From Labeo rohita (lineage: Eukaryota > Chordata > Actinopteri > Cypriniformes > Cyprinidae): 64,000 bases of DNA. Location: positions 7,254,636 through 7,318,635 of the forward strand of contig NC_066873.1 of assembly GCF_022985175.1 (NCBI RefSeq). Direction: 5' to 3'. This document shows positions 23,616 to 34,560 of this stretch, piece after piece. The position numbers and the translations under genes were made by a program. Position 1 is the first letter of the stretch. Each line of letters opens with the position of its first letter. Under the pieces are notes generated by a model that was not told the DNA's origin, did no database searches, and was given only the letters and a program-made list of their open reading frames with translations.

Positions 23616-24102
23616 TGCAACGGAACTCGACAGACAGCATGGATAGATCCAAATGCGAGCTTTATTGTACAGATCGTGGTCAAGACAGGCAGGGTCAGAC
23701 ACCAGCAAACAGTAATATCCAAGGGCAAGACAAAAGCGTGGCACTGGCGAGGGTCAAGGCAGGCAGCAAAACAATCATAAAACAGGGAAAACAGTCCAAG
23801 GTCAAAATCCAAGCGAGTCGTCTGAAGTAACAAAATAAACAAGGCAATGAAACAAGGCAAAAACTATGGCAATGAAACAGAACAATAATGATGGAAATAA
23901 CTACACAGAATGAAGGCAATGAAACACAAGGAAACCGCTTGGTAGAGTCCGCAACATCAAAACAATACTTCGCGAAGGCCTGTTTGGCATGGCCCTCTTT
24001 ATTTGGCCTCTTTATTTGACAGGAAGTCACCAAAGAGGAAACAAAGGGATCGGTAACAGTCAGTACTAGGGCAAGGACGCCCTCTGCTGGCGTGGCGTTA
24101 TA
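23616..24102 (-). repeat. 3' LTR of element A
   Basis: It pairs with 28020-28522. The minus-strand start is TATAACGCC (TGTAATGCC in the other LTR) and the end is CCGTTGCA. Its 26-bp segment 24051-24076 is in the opposite orientation to the same segment of the 5' LTR. Confidence 0.85.
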
Positions 24103-25437
24103 GAATCCCCCCCCCTCTAGGTGAACTCCTTTGGACTGTGGCTGGACAATCAGAGGGTTCAGGACCGGCCTTCTTGGCCATGACAGGACAGGTAGAGAGT
24201 TCATGAACAATCTCACTGGTTGTGACTTGGCAGGCAGAGAGTTCAAAGGTTGCCTCAATGGCTGGTTTGGGAAGGGACAAGAGTTCATTGATTGTCTCTG
24301 TGACTGTTACTGGCCAGATACAGGGTTCTTGACTGAGTGTGAGTGTATTGCTTGGCACCACCACCATGTAAGGAGCTGAAGCGAGTGGCGCCACCTTGGG
24401 AAGTTCTGCAGCATGTGCCGCCACCTCTGGAGAAACTGCAGTGGGCGCCATCATCTCTGGGAACACAGTAGAGGTGGCTGCTATCTCGGGAGGTTCTGCA
24501 GCGTCAGCTGCCACCTCTGGAGATATTACAGCGGACGCCGCCTCCTTGAGAGGTTCTACAGCAGAAGCTGACACCTCTGGAGTTCTGCTGAGAACACCGC
24601 CTCCTTGGGAGGTTCTGCAGCCGAAGCCGCCACCTCTGGAGGCACAGGTGTGAACTCATGGACAGAAGTGGCCTCTGGTGCAGACTCGTGGACAGACGAG
24701 GCCTCTGGGGCAGACTCATGGACAGACAAGGTCTCTGGAGCAGACTCGTGGACAGACAAGGCCTCTGGAGCGCAGTGTGCAGCCCACACATTTAAAATGG
24801 CTACTGCCATCGTGGGCAGCACAGTTAACAGTGGGATGCCTGCTGGGCTTAAGTGTGATGAGGCTGTGAGTTTTGAGAGCGTTGTTGATATGATGTGAGG
24901 TATTTCGGGAATGGTGATCATGACTGAACGAGACTCTAGAACAGCAATCATCTTGTACAAAGTCTCTGGGTGATCAGACGAGACATGGCAAGGCTTTGGG
25001 AGATCAGACGAGACGTGGCGAGGCTCTGGGAGACCAGGCGAGACCTGACGAGGCTCTGGGAGACCAGGTGAGACCTGGCGAGGCTCTGGGAGACCAGGTG
25101 AGACCTGGCGAGGCTCTGGGAGATCAGCTGATACGTGACGAGGCTCTGGGAGGTCAGTTGAGATGTGACAAGCCTCTGGGAGGTCAGCTGAGACGTGACG
25201 AGCCTCTGGGTGAACAGCTGCGAAGTGACGTGCCTTTGGAAGGACAGCTGTGACCTGACTTGGCTCATGAATGTCAGCTGTGGCTTTACATGACTCTGGA
25301 ACAACAGCAGTAACTTGACTTGGCTCATTAAAATCAGCCGTGGCTTGACTTGACACACAAACAACAGCTGTAACTTGACTTGGCTCAGGAAACACAGCTG
25401 TAACTTGACTTGAGACAGGAAGATCTGCGGTGACTTG

Positions 25438-26476
25438 TGTAGTGGACAGCACATTCCAGGGCCCAGTTTATGGCAAGGGGGCCCCTCCCTGACCACATAG
25501 TGGACAGAGGTTTGCTACATTTTGATTGGATCTTGGTGAACTAACATAAGCAAACTGTCCAACGGCATCAGATAAAGATGCCAGGACAACAGCCAGACAT
25601 CTCTTAGAGCGCAAGAAGACCCCTTTGGTACAAAGCCCGGGAAGGACAGAACTTCCTATTGGTCAAAATGCAGTTTGTGCCCTTCACCCACCTTGAGACT
25701 GATTCCTAATGGTTTGGCCTGTGACCGACCATAAAAATTCCTTAGGACCTCCAGATGCAGAAGCAGTGGGTGAAACTAAGAGAGATCATGGAGATTCATC
25801 CAAATCCATTCATAACTGTTTTCAAACCTTAAAACTGATGCACACTACAACACACACATCTTATACTTATTTAGAGAAATAAGTATTCTTGGTGACAGCT
25901 ATGTGTAGTGCAACATCTTACACAAATTTAGCTGTTAATGGACAAATGAATGCATGCATGACAGTTCAATCTTTTCCCATCATGTTTGGACTTAATGTGT
26001 TCGTAACATTGCCAAATGCATTCTGGTCATGGTTTGGAAAGTGATAAACGCACTGATAAAACTGTAGTGACACTTTTCTAGCTTTGTGTTTGGACTATGC
26101 AAATAAATTCCACAGGCGGAAAGAAGGGTGGGCCACCACATGTCCCCCCACTCTGATGGAACCAGCCAATCACAGCACGGAATGGAGAAGCGCCAAACTG
26201 CAATATCCTCCTCATTGGAAAGGGATAAAGGTACCCTTTCAAAAGAAACACCTCCGTTCTGAGTCTCCCGTTCAGACAGTCAGTAACAGATACACAGTTC
26301 TGAGTCTGAGTCTTGTAAAAGAAAGGACACCAACAGAACAACCTTATCCAAGAATCATAACATCAGCTGTGACATAAGTACCCATCACTACCCTATTTCA
26401 CCTCCCTAGGTTGGCGAAAGTTAAATTCACTACCTTAATTGGCGTCCCTAGGTTGGCGAAAGCGAAATTTATTACA
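25438..26476 (+). mobile_element. solo LTR of an endogenous retrovirus-like element
   Basis: It begins TGTAGTGGAC and ends TTTATTACA, with the 4-bp duplication CTTG at 25434-25437 and 26477-26480. It interrupts the decapeptide-repeat frame of element A cleanly: both flanks continue in the same repeat register. A TATA-like ATAAAAATTCC lies at 25731 and CCAATCACAG at 26165. The LTR has no internal coding region. The repeated flank makes a chance CTTG match possible, but the TG...CA ends agree. Confidence 0.75.
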
Positions 26477-26479
26477 CTT

Positions 26480-26600
26480 GACTTGACTCAGGAAGATCAG
26501 CCGTGACTTGACTTGACTCAGGAAGATCAGCCGTGACTTGACTTGACTCCGGAAGATCAGCCGTGACTTGACTTGACTCAGGAAGATCAGCTGTGACTTG
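26480..26600. repeat. 30-bp tandem repeats in element A
   Basis: Four units of GACTTGACTCAGGAAGATCA followed by GCCGTGACTT; on the minus strand they encode SSQVTADLPE. They are the most homogeneous part of the tail, suggesting recent unit turnover. Confidence 0.85.
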
Positions 26601-27282
26601 ACACCAGAAGATCAGCCATCACTTGACTTGCTTTGGGTGTGGCAGCCATGTCAGGATGAGATTCTGGTAGGATGACCTTGGCATGGCGAGGCTCAGGCGT
26701 GACGGCCATCTTGGCCGGGGACTCAGATGAGGCGGCCATTTTGTGAACTGGCTTAGGGATGGCGGCCATCTTGTGAACTGGCTCTGGGAGGGCAGCCATG
26801 ACAGATGCAGACTCTGGAAGGGTGGCCATGACAGGTGCAGACTCTGGAAGGGCGGCCATCTTGTGAGCAGGCCCTGGAGCGGTGGGCATGATGTGAGCAG
26901 GCCCTGGAGCGGCAGGCATGATGTGAGCAGGCCCTGGAGCGGCGGACATGATGTGAGCAGGCCCTGGAGTGGCGGGCATGACGTGAGCAGGCTTTGGTTT
27001 GGTAGGCATGACGTGAGCAGGCTTTGGCTTGGCAGGCTTGGTGTGAGAGGCCTCTGGCATGATGTTAACAATTCCGGACATGACATGCAAACACTTTGGT
27101 GTGGCAGATACTGGAGGATGGCAGGGTTTCTCATAAGTGATCCCCACAGTAAATGCAGAGCCACTCATCCACAGAGCAAAGTCAATATATTGTTCTAACA
27201 TCCAGCGAGGGGTCTGGAAAAAAACGTGCAATTTCTTGTTTTAGGCCAAAACGAAAAATGTCCTTTAGTGCCACATCATTAA

Positions 27283-27910
27283 CCCTTTCACGCGTACGAT
27301 CACACCAGTGTGATCATTCTTGGCTGATCCCTGAAGCGGTGTGATTTGAACGTTCAGCACGTCACGTGATCAACTGCTGAATTCAAATCTGCAGCAGCGC
27401 TTTGGCTGGCGCTGAGCCAAATTGGATGCGCTGAGCGCTTGTCATATTATTGCAACTATTCCGTGTTTTCAACCATATAATGCTTATTTTAGGTTCCAGA
27501 CATTTAAATACCCATAAATCCTAGTAAAACGATGCATTTATAGTTACCAAAATACACGCCGATGTCTAAAGAAGCGGCAATAATGATCCTTACAAATGTT
27601 ATCTGACGACATGTTTTATTAATATCATATACACATTGTGTAGGTAACTATAAAGTTTACTCTGCTCTTCTCCAAGCTCACCAGAGACTTACTTTAATGT
27701 TTTTCAGGAGGAGAGGATGAATTTGCGTCTTGTAAATCCCACAGCTCGCGTATAAAAGTGATACAGCGCTATTGTGGCTGCGTTGTATCACATGACAAAC
27801 ACGACGCGTCACCACGGAAACAATAAGGCTATACGTTCTAAATAACGGTCGCCTAAAAAAACTCACCCTGGGGGCTCAGCTAGAATATTTTAAACTCACG
27901 TGTGAAAGGG
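27283..27910. mobile_element. piggyBac-like MITE, 628 bp
   Basis: TTAA (27279-27282) precedes CCCTTTCACGCGTACGATC, and the right end CTCACGTGTGAAAGGG is followed by CTAA (27911-27914), one change from TTAA. Inverted ends and TTAA target fit piggyBac-type elements. It has no transposase and splits the Gag-like head of element A. Confidence 0.8.
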
Positions 27911-28019
27911 CTAAAGTCCACCAAGTGACATATTTCACAAAAGTTAATGACATAATCCTCAACAGGCCGGTAACCTTGGCAAAGACGAAAGAGGCGTGAT
28001 GCTGGATGGTTAAGTATTC

Positions 28020-28522
28020 TGTAACGGAACTCGACAGACAGCGTGGATAGATCCAGATGCGAGCTTTATTGTACAGATTGTGGTCAAGATAGGCAGGGTC
28101 AGACACCAGCAAACAGTAACATCCAAGGGCATGTTGACAAAAGCGTAATCCAAAACACTGGCAAGGGTCAAGGCAGGCAGCGAAACAATCATAAAACAGG
28201 GAAAATAATCCAAGGTCAAAATCCAAGAGAGCCATCCAAAGTAACAAAATAAACAAGGCAATGAAACAAGGCAATGAAACAAGGCAATGAAACAAGGCAA
28301 AAACTGTGGCAATGAAACAGAACAATGACGATGGAAACTACACAAGGAAACCGCTTGGTAGAGTCCACAACAGCAAAACAATGCTTCACGAAGGCCCGTT
28401 TGGCATGGCCCTCTTTATATGGCTGCCAAACAGGAAGTCACCAAAAAGGAAGCAGAGGGAGCCCTTGCCCTAGTACTGACTGTTACCGCTCCCTCTGCTT
28501 CCTTTGCTTGTTTGGCATTACA
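28020..28522 (-). repeat. 5' LTR of element A, with a flipped 26-bp core
   Basis: The minus-strand start is TGTAATGCC and the end CCGTTACA. The core 28463-28488 is the exact reverse complement of 24051-24076 in the other LTR. It sits between perfect 15-bp inverted repeats, GGAAGCAGAGGGAGC (28448-28462) and GCTCCCTCTGCTTCC (28488-28502). Confidence 0.85.
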
Positions 28523-28527
28523 TATAC

Positions 28528-29114
28528 TAACTGAAAATACACTCCAATTGTTTCATCAAATCATTTTGACCCATACAATGTGTTGTTGGTCATTGCTGCA
28601 AATATACCTGTGCTACTCACGACTGGTTTTCTGTTTCAGGGTCACATATTAATATATGTCTGTGGGGATTGTTTATACTGTATGTTGTCATATCATTAAA
28701 GTAAAAAAGGCTTGTGAATGAGTTCTTACCTAAGGCTATGGCACAAAAGACAATATCACATTCTGTGTATTGATATTTATTTGTTTCCTCTCCCCTTAAA
28801 GGGGTCATCGGATGCTAAGTTCGCTTTTACATGCTGTTTGAACATTAATGTGTGTTGGCAGTGTATGTACAAATCTACACTGTAATGGTAAAAATCCATG
28901 CTGTGGTTTTAAATTAATCTGTAAAAATAATATCCCCTTTTTCAAATTTGAGCCATTCTCAGATGCCTGTCATTGTTGCATTATATCCACACCAGGCCGC
29001 TCCCACGATAGTTGATTGACATGAGCGTCTTACCTGAGATCAGTTGTAAAAGTCCAGCCTCCATGTTTTGATGCCGGTGCAGGGATGTAACTTAGAAAAG
29101 AACTGAGCAATTGA
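28528..29114. other. non-coding; fish dispersed element start at 28796
   Basis: From 28796 the sequence TTAAAGGGGTCATCGGATGC opens a DNA-element type (TTAA target) that I recognise as common in cyprinids. LTR element B is inserted within it, and its continuation probably includes AGCTCATTTGCATTTAAAG at 31588. Its other end was not located. Confidence 0.5.
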
Positions 29115-29119
29115 GGTGT

Positions 29120-29430
29120 TCTTACGTAGTTGCTGCGTGCTGGATGGAACGAGATGAGAGACGAGATAACAAGCAACAATATATTTAATATAAACTTCTG
29201 GTAGCATAAGCTGGAACAGGCAGGAACACAGAGCGATAATCCACACACGTAGAACAAACAAACGTTAAAGACCGACAGGGAACTCAAGAAACAAACAGGC
29301 TTATAAAGGTGAACTAATTGTTGCAAACAGGTGAAGGGAATGACGCTAACGAGGGTAAAACCAAATCAGACAGATCGACGGGGGGAGACAATGGGAAAAA
29401 CCAATGACATGCACAGACATGAATGTGACA
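29120..29430 (-). repeat. 3' LTR of element B
   Basis: The minus-strand start is TGTCACATTCATG and the end CTACGTAAGA. Nearly identical to 31015-31325. Confidence 0.93.
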
Positions 29431-30925
29431 TTACTCCCCCCTCCAAATAGGCGCGTCTCGCGCCGTATAACATCGAAAGAGGAGGGAGGGTGGGCAGTTC
29501 AGGAGGCCATGGCGGGTCGGGGAGTTCAGGAGGCCATGGCCAGACAGACAGTTCAGGGAAAAACAACACAGTCCAGGGGGGCGACGAAGGTGGGAGGAGC
29601 CAGGGAGGAAACAGGAGGGACCCAGAGCAGGAGAAGCAGAGGGAGACCCAGACCGCAGCCATGATGACCCACGGTGGAGCCGATGGAGGGAGGAGCCATG
29701 GTGGAGGAAGGGCTGACGACTCCAGGGGGCCGACCGACAGAGGCGGAGCAGCTGGCGGAGGAGCCCGAGGCGGAGACGGAGAGCCGAAGATCCAGGGCGA
29801 CACCGAGGATCCGGAGGGCCAAGGCGGAGCCCTAGGCTCTGGCGACCAAGGCGTAGGCGGAGATCCGGAGGTCCGCGGCGGAGCCGGAGCGACAGAGGAT
29901 GGAGGCTGTGCCGGAGGGAGGGAGGAGCCCAACAGAGCCGGTGGGATGGAGCGACGAGGCAAAGCCGGAGGAGTGGAGTCCCGAGGCGATGGCGGGACAA
30001 CGACCGACCAAGGCGGAGCCGGAGGGACGAGGGAGCCCGGTGGAGCTGGTGGGCCGACGGGCGACGGTGGAGACGAGGGCGCTGAGAGCCGTGGTGGAGC
30101 CGCAGGGTCGGAGGGCCGAGGCGGAGTTCTGGACTCTGAGGCTGGAGGCGGAGCTGAGGGATCCTCCAGCCCTGACGCCGATGGAAGCTGGCAGACCCGC
30201 GGTGAGCCCACTGCACAGGTAGTGGGCTGAGGGTGAGCAGAGGGGCTGTCAGGGGACAGCGGTGACCAGACAGACAGAAGAGGGGGGGTGGGTGGGAATT
30301 CCATACCGACAGGTAGATCATGACAGGTAGGTATTTCTGTAGAAAAGTCTATTAAATCTCCAGAGTTAGTTTCCAGAACTTCAGTAAAGAAGTCAATCAA
30401 GTCCCCAGAGTTCAGTTCAAGCTCACCCCCAGCGGTGGTGCAGTGGGCAGGGCTCTCCATAGCCCTCTCTTGCTCCACGCAGCACTCCACCGTTGCGGTA
30501 GTTGTAGCCGGCTCTCGCACCTGGTCGGACGTGTTGGGCTCTGGCTCTGTGGCGATCCTTTGCTCTGTCGCTCGTGGCTCTGGCTCGTCATCCGCGGTGG
30601 GCTCGGGCTCAAACTCCGCGTGTCGGGGTGATGGTTGGCTGGGTTCTGGGTCTAGAGTGGGGCTGACGTCCTCCTTGACGAAGTCAATAGTCCATGACGA
30701 TCCACAGGACGCCAGCACCCACTCGATGTAGTCCGGCAAGCTCTCTTGAGGACCCTCCCCGGATAGCAGCCCCTTAGTGGTGGTGTTCAGTCCTGCACGG
30801 TAGAAAGTGCAAAGGCTGCTATCCGGAAAGTGGGAGTGTTCTGCGAGGAAGATGTAATCTCGGGTGTGGTCCTCAAGAGAGCGTTCCCCCTGCTTCATTA
30901 TGATGAGGAGAACAGTGGGGTCCAT
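29366..30925 (-). CDS. Gag-like protein with nonapeptide proline-rich tail (element B)
   Basis: A 519-residue intact frame. Residues 1-75 form the Gag-like head: IIMKQGERSLEDHTRDYIF, then FPDSSLCTFYRAGLN and a GPQESLPDYIEWVLAS helix, matching the head of element C position by position. An acidic, proline-containing linker follows (DPEPSQPSPRHAEFEPEPT). From about residue 230 the protein consists of 9-residue repeats of the APPxxSxxP form (APPGSLVPP, APAPPRTSG). No zinc knuckle, protease or membrane segment is evident. The start is the first Met, about 90 bases inside the 5' LTR; the stop lies inside the 3' LTR. It presumably packages the element RNA with help from an autonomous gypsy element; that is inference. 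Confidence 0.82.
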   Translation of the reverse strand: MDPTVLLIIMKQGERSLEDHTRDYIFLAEHSHFPDSSLCTFYRAGLNTTTKGLLSGEGPQESLPDYIEWVLASCGSSWTIDFVKEDVSPTLDPEPSQPSPRHAEFEPEPTADDEPEPRATEQRIATEPEPNTSDQVREPATTTATVECCVEQERAMESPAHCTTAGGELELNSGDLIDFFTEVLETNSGDLIDFSTEIPTCHDLPVGMEFPPTPPLLSVWSPLSPDSPSAHPQPTTCAVGSPRVCQLPSASGLEDPSAPPPASESRTPPRPSDPAAPPRLSAPSSPPSPVGPPAPPGSLVPPAPPWSVVVPPSPRDSTPPALPRRSIPPALLGSSLPPAQPPSSVAPAPPRTSGSPPTPWSPEPRAPPWPSGSSVSPWIFGSPSPPRAPPPAAPPLSVGPLESSALPPPWLLPPSAPPWVIMAAVWVSLCFSCSGSLLFPPWLLPPSSPPWTVLFFPELSVWPWPPELPDPPWPPELPTLPPLSMLYGARRAYLEGGVMSHSCLCMSLVFPIVSPRRSV

Positions 30926-31014
30926 GGGGGTAAATCAAAAAAGAAAACACTGAGAAACAAAATAAATAAACACAGGGGAATAACGCCGGTTAAACTGTTG
31001 TCGGTCAGTCTTTC

Positions 31015-31325
31015 TCTTACGTAGTTGCTGCGTGCTGGATGGAACGAGACGAGAGACGAGATAACAAGCAACAATATATTTAATATAAACTTCTGGTAGC
31101 ATAAGCTGGAACAGGCAGGAACACAGAGCGATAATCCACACACGTAGAACAAACAAACGTTAAAGACCGACAGGGAACTCAAGAAACAAACAGGCTTATA
31201 AAGGTGAACTAATTGTTGCAAACAGGTGAAGGGAATGACGCTAACGAGGGTAAAACCAAATCAGACAGATCGACGGGGGGAGACAATGGGAAAAACCAAT
31301 GACATGCACAGACATGAATGTGACA
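31015..31325 (-). repeat. 5' LTR of element B
   Basis: Promoter-side LTR. After it (minus strand) comes GAAAGACTGACCGACAAC, which resembles the post-LTR sequence of element C (GAACGTCCGACCAACAC) and may be a primer binding site of unusual type. Confidence 0.93.
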
Positions 31326-31330
31326 GGTGT

Positions 31331-32457
31331 TGTGTTGCTGGATGTAATACCATAGTGGTCGTCATTTACTCCCGACATCTGAGCCGCTGAAGATGCAGTG
31401 GATGTTTGTTTGTGAAGGGAATGCGCCTCCTGATCTACATGTATCCTTCTATGTTCACGCGAATCATTCGTGATCCAGCTTCACTTACAGCAGAAGTGAG
31501 TATAAGGGTTTTTTTATGAATCTTTGCGATCACCTTTCCGTATAATGTGCTAGTTATCACAGAGTAGAGAGGGGCTGGGCAAGCAGAGCTCATTTGCATT
31601 TAAAGCAGCCTGGACCAAAATGGGATGATTTTTGCAGAGGTGATTAATAAGTATGTTAATAACTGATTAATAAATATGTTAATAATGTGATTTTTACATC
31701 GGCCTAAATATAGGCTACAGTATGTTCAGTGAAGGGGGCTTAATAAGTCCATCTCTCCTCACCTTGCTTTTGTGAGCTCTGAAATTAATTATAATAATAA
31801 TTCATAATGATGCAGTATTTTGTATAATTATGACCTTAACCTTTTCAGTAATGTAACCACACTTCAAATAGTTCTTTTCACAACTTTGCATGGTTGCAAA
31901 GAAGCTTTACATACATATAGAAAGCAGTTACAAAAGAAAATATATGTAAACAACAAATAGTCTGTTTGAAATGGTGAAAGAAAATTACGTACTTCATCAG
32001 AAGGTTTATTACTTTAGTATATTCCCAATACACTCCAATGCACCTGTAACAACACACTTTTTTCTATTAGCCTAATAGCCTAATAAGGTTCTTTAATGTT
32101 GAATATGGACAACGACAACATTGCACCTTGAATGTGGACTGCAGCCCTTTGGGATGTTAACTGCATGAAAAGTAACATTAAGATTAAAATAATTATTTAA
32201 ATATTCAAATGTATTAAAATAATTTTAATTCATGGGTCACATAGCCTATACATCTGCAGCATAATGTGAGACCATCAAACCGCCAAATCATTGCGTTTTA
32301 CATTAGAAGCAGCTGTGCAGTGCATGGAGAGTTAAAGCGTGCAGAGACAAGGGCAGAGTAATGTTATGGACGGTTTTATTCCTTTTGCATGCACTGAAAA
32401 CAAGCTGTTCTTATTTTCACGCACCGCTTACTGCGCCTATATTAAATTCCCCTTCGG
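31331..32457. other. non-coding between element B and the DIRS element
   Basis: No gene is recognised. The first 400 bases probably continue the dispersed element that begins at 28796; the rest is AT-rich. Confidence 0.45.
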
Positions 32458-32586
32458 GAACTCGAGCTGCGTCAAGAAATGCTTTGGGAACGCCTTTCAG
32501 CGTGACCGTGCTCTGAACATATGTGTAATCAGTCCAAAAAAGAGAGAGAGAGAGAGAAGCGTCACGGGTGGGGTAATGTAGAGAAC
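32458..32586 (+). repeat. left inverted terminal repeat of DIRS
   Basis: Inverse of 39674-39824, including the (AG)n run near 32541-32556. Confidence 0.88.
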
Positions 32587-32654
32587 CAGGAAGCTATAAA
32601 AGCATGTGCGGTGAATGCAGCCGGTAGCTTCTGTCTTTCAGTCACGCTCTGTGT

Positions 32655-33240
32655 GTGTTTTGTCGGTCACGCTGTTTTTCTGTGCCAGTTTGCACGTCCA
32701 AGGGCGTAAGCAAACAATGTTTTGGGATGTGTGTTCCTCCCTGCCCCCGTTACATCACGGGTGGGGATACACACAGCCTTTGCGTTGTTTGCTTGGGAGT
32801 GGAGCATGTGGCATCAGCTCTCGAGGGGGCTGATTGCCCGCATTGTGTGCAGCTTTCGCTGCTCGAAGAGACTGGGGACACTCCCCCCCAGTCTGTTCAG
32901 TACGAGGAGCTATTAAAGGTGGTGACTCATGCGGTAGCCACATTAAAACTTGACTGGCCCACCGAGACTTTATCTGAGCAGCCTAAGAGCAAGCTAGATG
33001 AAAGATTTTTAAAATCTAAACCACCACCTCTACGCCGGGGCTTGCTGTTTTTTCCCGACCCCCACACTGAGGTGTCGAAGATGTGGAATAAACCTTTCTC
33101 GGCCTGTGTTCACTCTCTATCTACTGCCAACTACAGTAATGTGGTGCTTGCCTGCACACCATGGCGGTGTTGCAGGCATATCAGGCTGATCTGCTGAAAG
33201 AGCTTGACGAGGGCGAGGAAGTGAAGGCAGACGATGTCAG
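32655..33240 (+). pseudogene. DIRS Gag-like protein
   Basis: The frame 32655-33197 contains PCPRYITGGDTHSLCVVCLG, ALEGADCPHC (paired cysteines and histidine), and YEELLKVVTHAVATLKLDWP followed by KLDERFLKS and LLFFPDPHTEVSKMWNKPFS. This series is typical of the first frame of fish DIRS elements and recurs in the relics at 56407-57495 and 62240-62641. A frameshift near 33150 breaks the link to RT. Confidence 0.8.
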
Positions 33241-34560
33241 TGAGCTGCGTTGTGCTGCCGATCTCTGCCTGCGTGCCTAGAACGCCTAGAACAGTTGTCC
33301 CCTGCCGGTCCTCCGCTTCAGGGCACCGAGCTAGCCACTCTAAGAACACCAGAGGTCAGTCTCGAGAGGCTGATTCCCTTAGTAGAACTTCTGGGAGCGT
33401 GGAAGATTCTGCCAAACGTATCTCAATGGGTTCTGCATACTGTAGAGAAAGGTTACAGAATTCAGTTCGCCTCTCCGCCGCCTCCTTTCAACTGGGTTCT
33501 TCCCACACTTGTGGGCCCCGAGCAGGTGCTGGTCATGGAACAAGAAGTAAACGCTCTCTTGAGGAAGGAGGCCATCGAGGTGGTCCCTCCTCACGAGAGA
33601 GAGTCCGGGTTCTACAGCCGGTACTTCATCGTTCCAAAGAAGGATGGGGGGTTGCGTCCGATTTTAGATCTTCGTCTTTTGAACCACACAGTTATGCGTC
33701 TCAAGTTCAGGATGCTTACTCTCAAGCAGGTCATGTCACAGATCAGGCCTGAGGACTGGTTTGTCACGATAGATCTCAAGGACGCATACTTTCATATCTC
33801 TACCTTCCTCAACAAAGGAAGTTTCTAAGTTCGCTTCTGGGGGTGAAGATTACCAATACTTGTTCTTCCTTTCGGCCTAGCACTCTCGCCCCGAACTTTT
33901 ACCAAGTGCGTAGATGCTGCGCTGGCTCCTCTGCGACTCCAGGGCATTCGCATTCTCAATTACATTGACGATTGGTTGATTCTAGCTCAGTCAGAGCACA
34001 TAGCGGCTTGGCATCGAGATGTCGTTCTCGCTCATATGAAGGAGTTGGGGTTAAAACTAAATGCCAAGAAGAGTGTGCTTTCTCCAGTTCAGAGGACCAC
34101 TTATCTAGGCGCGGTGTGGGAATCGACCCCGATGCAGGCACATCTTTCTCCTGCTTGGATCGAGTCAATCCTTACCTCAGTCAAGAGAGTCAGAATAGGC
34201 CGATACAGATACTGTTGGTCTGATGGCAGCTGTGTCCTATGTAATACCTTTTGGCCTGCTGTACATGAGACCCCTGCAGTGGTGGCTCAGGACCAAGGGG
34301 TTCTCCCCGAGGGGAAACCCGCTTTGGATGATCAAGGCCACTATGCTTTCGTGCCTTAGACATGTGGAAGAAACCTTGGTTCCTGAATCAGGGCCCGGTG
34401 CTGGGAGCTCCTTGTCGTCACAAAACGCTAACGACGGATGCATCCCTCACCAGTTGGGGAGTGATAATGAGTGGTCGTCCAGCCCGTGGTCTGTGGAGTG
34501 GTCGCCATCTCACATGGCACATCAACTGCCTGGAGATGCTGGCTGTGTTTCAAGCATTAA

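Larger units (their letters stand above)
24120..28000 (-). pseudogene. Gag-like protein with decapeptide repeats (element A), interrupted
   Basis: The head, split by the MITE, reads in pieces as RPVEDYVINFCEICHLVDF (27990-27920) and VALKDIFRFGLKQEIA, then YIDFALWMSGSAFTVG (27270-27130). This layout matches the Gag-like domain of Ty3/gypsy-derived (RTL/PNMA-type) proteins. The tail is almost entirely 10-residue repeats: APGPAHIMPA and LPEPVHKMAA types at 27060-26600, SSQVTADLPE at 26600-26480, LPEPRQVSPG and FPEPSQVTAV types at 25437-24960, and HESAPEALSV types at 24780-24660. The period is a constant 30 bp. The solo LTR at 25438-26476 splits the tail. No nucleic-acid-binding knuckle or enzyme motif is seen. 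Function beyond a structural Gag role is unknown. Confidence 0.75.
23616..28522 (-). mobile_element. LTR element A: Gag-like head plus decapeptide-repeat tail, no pol
   Basis: A non-autonomous LTR retrotransposon in reverse orientation. The LTRs are 23616-24102 and 28020-28522, with a purine run GGGGGGGGGATTC (24103-24115) directly beside the 3' LTR. The flanks TATGC (23611-23615) and TATAC (28523-28527) form a 5-bp target duplication with one change. The interior encodes one protein with no protease, RT, RNase H or integrase. It is interrupted by a solo retroviral-type LTR (25438-26476) and a piggyBac-like MITE (27283-27910). Substantial LTR divergence makes it the oldest of the three such elements here. 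Confidence 0.82.
29120..31325 (-). mobile_element. LTR element B: Gag-like head plus proline-rich tail, no pol
   Basis: A complete, young-looking non-autonomous LTR retrotransposon. The LTRs 29120-29430 and 31015-31325 (311 bp each) differ at one position that I can see. The target duplication is GGTGT (29115-29119 and 31326-31330). The polypurine tract GGAGGGGGGAGTAA abuts the 3' LTR. A single open frame fills the interior; there is no protease, RT, RNase H or integrase. Structure and protein layout match element C. Comparable plant elements have been called TR-GAGs. Confidence 0.92.

Noticed and set aside
24605..25253. Plus-strand frames over element A (GDQVRPGEALGDQ type repeats)
   Set aside because: Shadow of the 30-bp decapeptide repeat on the minus strand; the Gag-like head is only on the minus strand.
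24556..25452. Host mucin-like or proline-rich secreted gene
   Set aside because: The frame lies between LTRs with polypurine tract and target duplication, and follows a Gag-like head, so it belongs to a retroelement.
29490..30230. Long plus-strand frame (246 codons, Gly-rich) opposite element B
   Set aside because: It is the complement of the GC-rich nonapeptide repeat of the Gag-like frame; repeats of 27 bp keep the opposite strand open. The same applies to 47194-47766 opposite element C.
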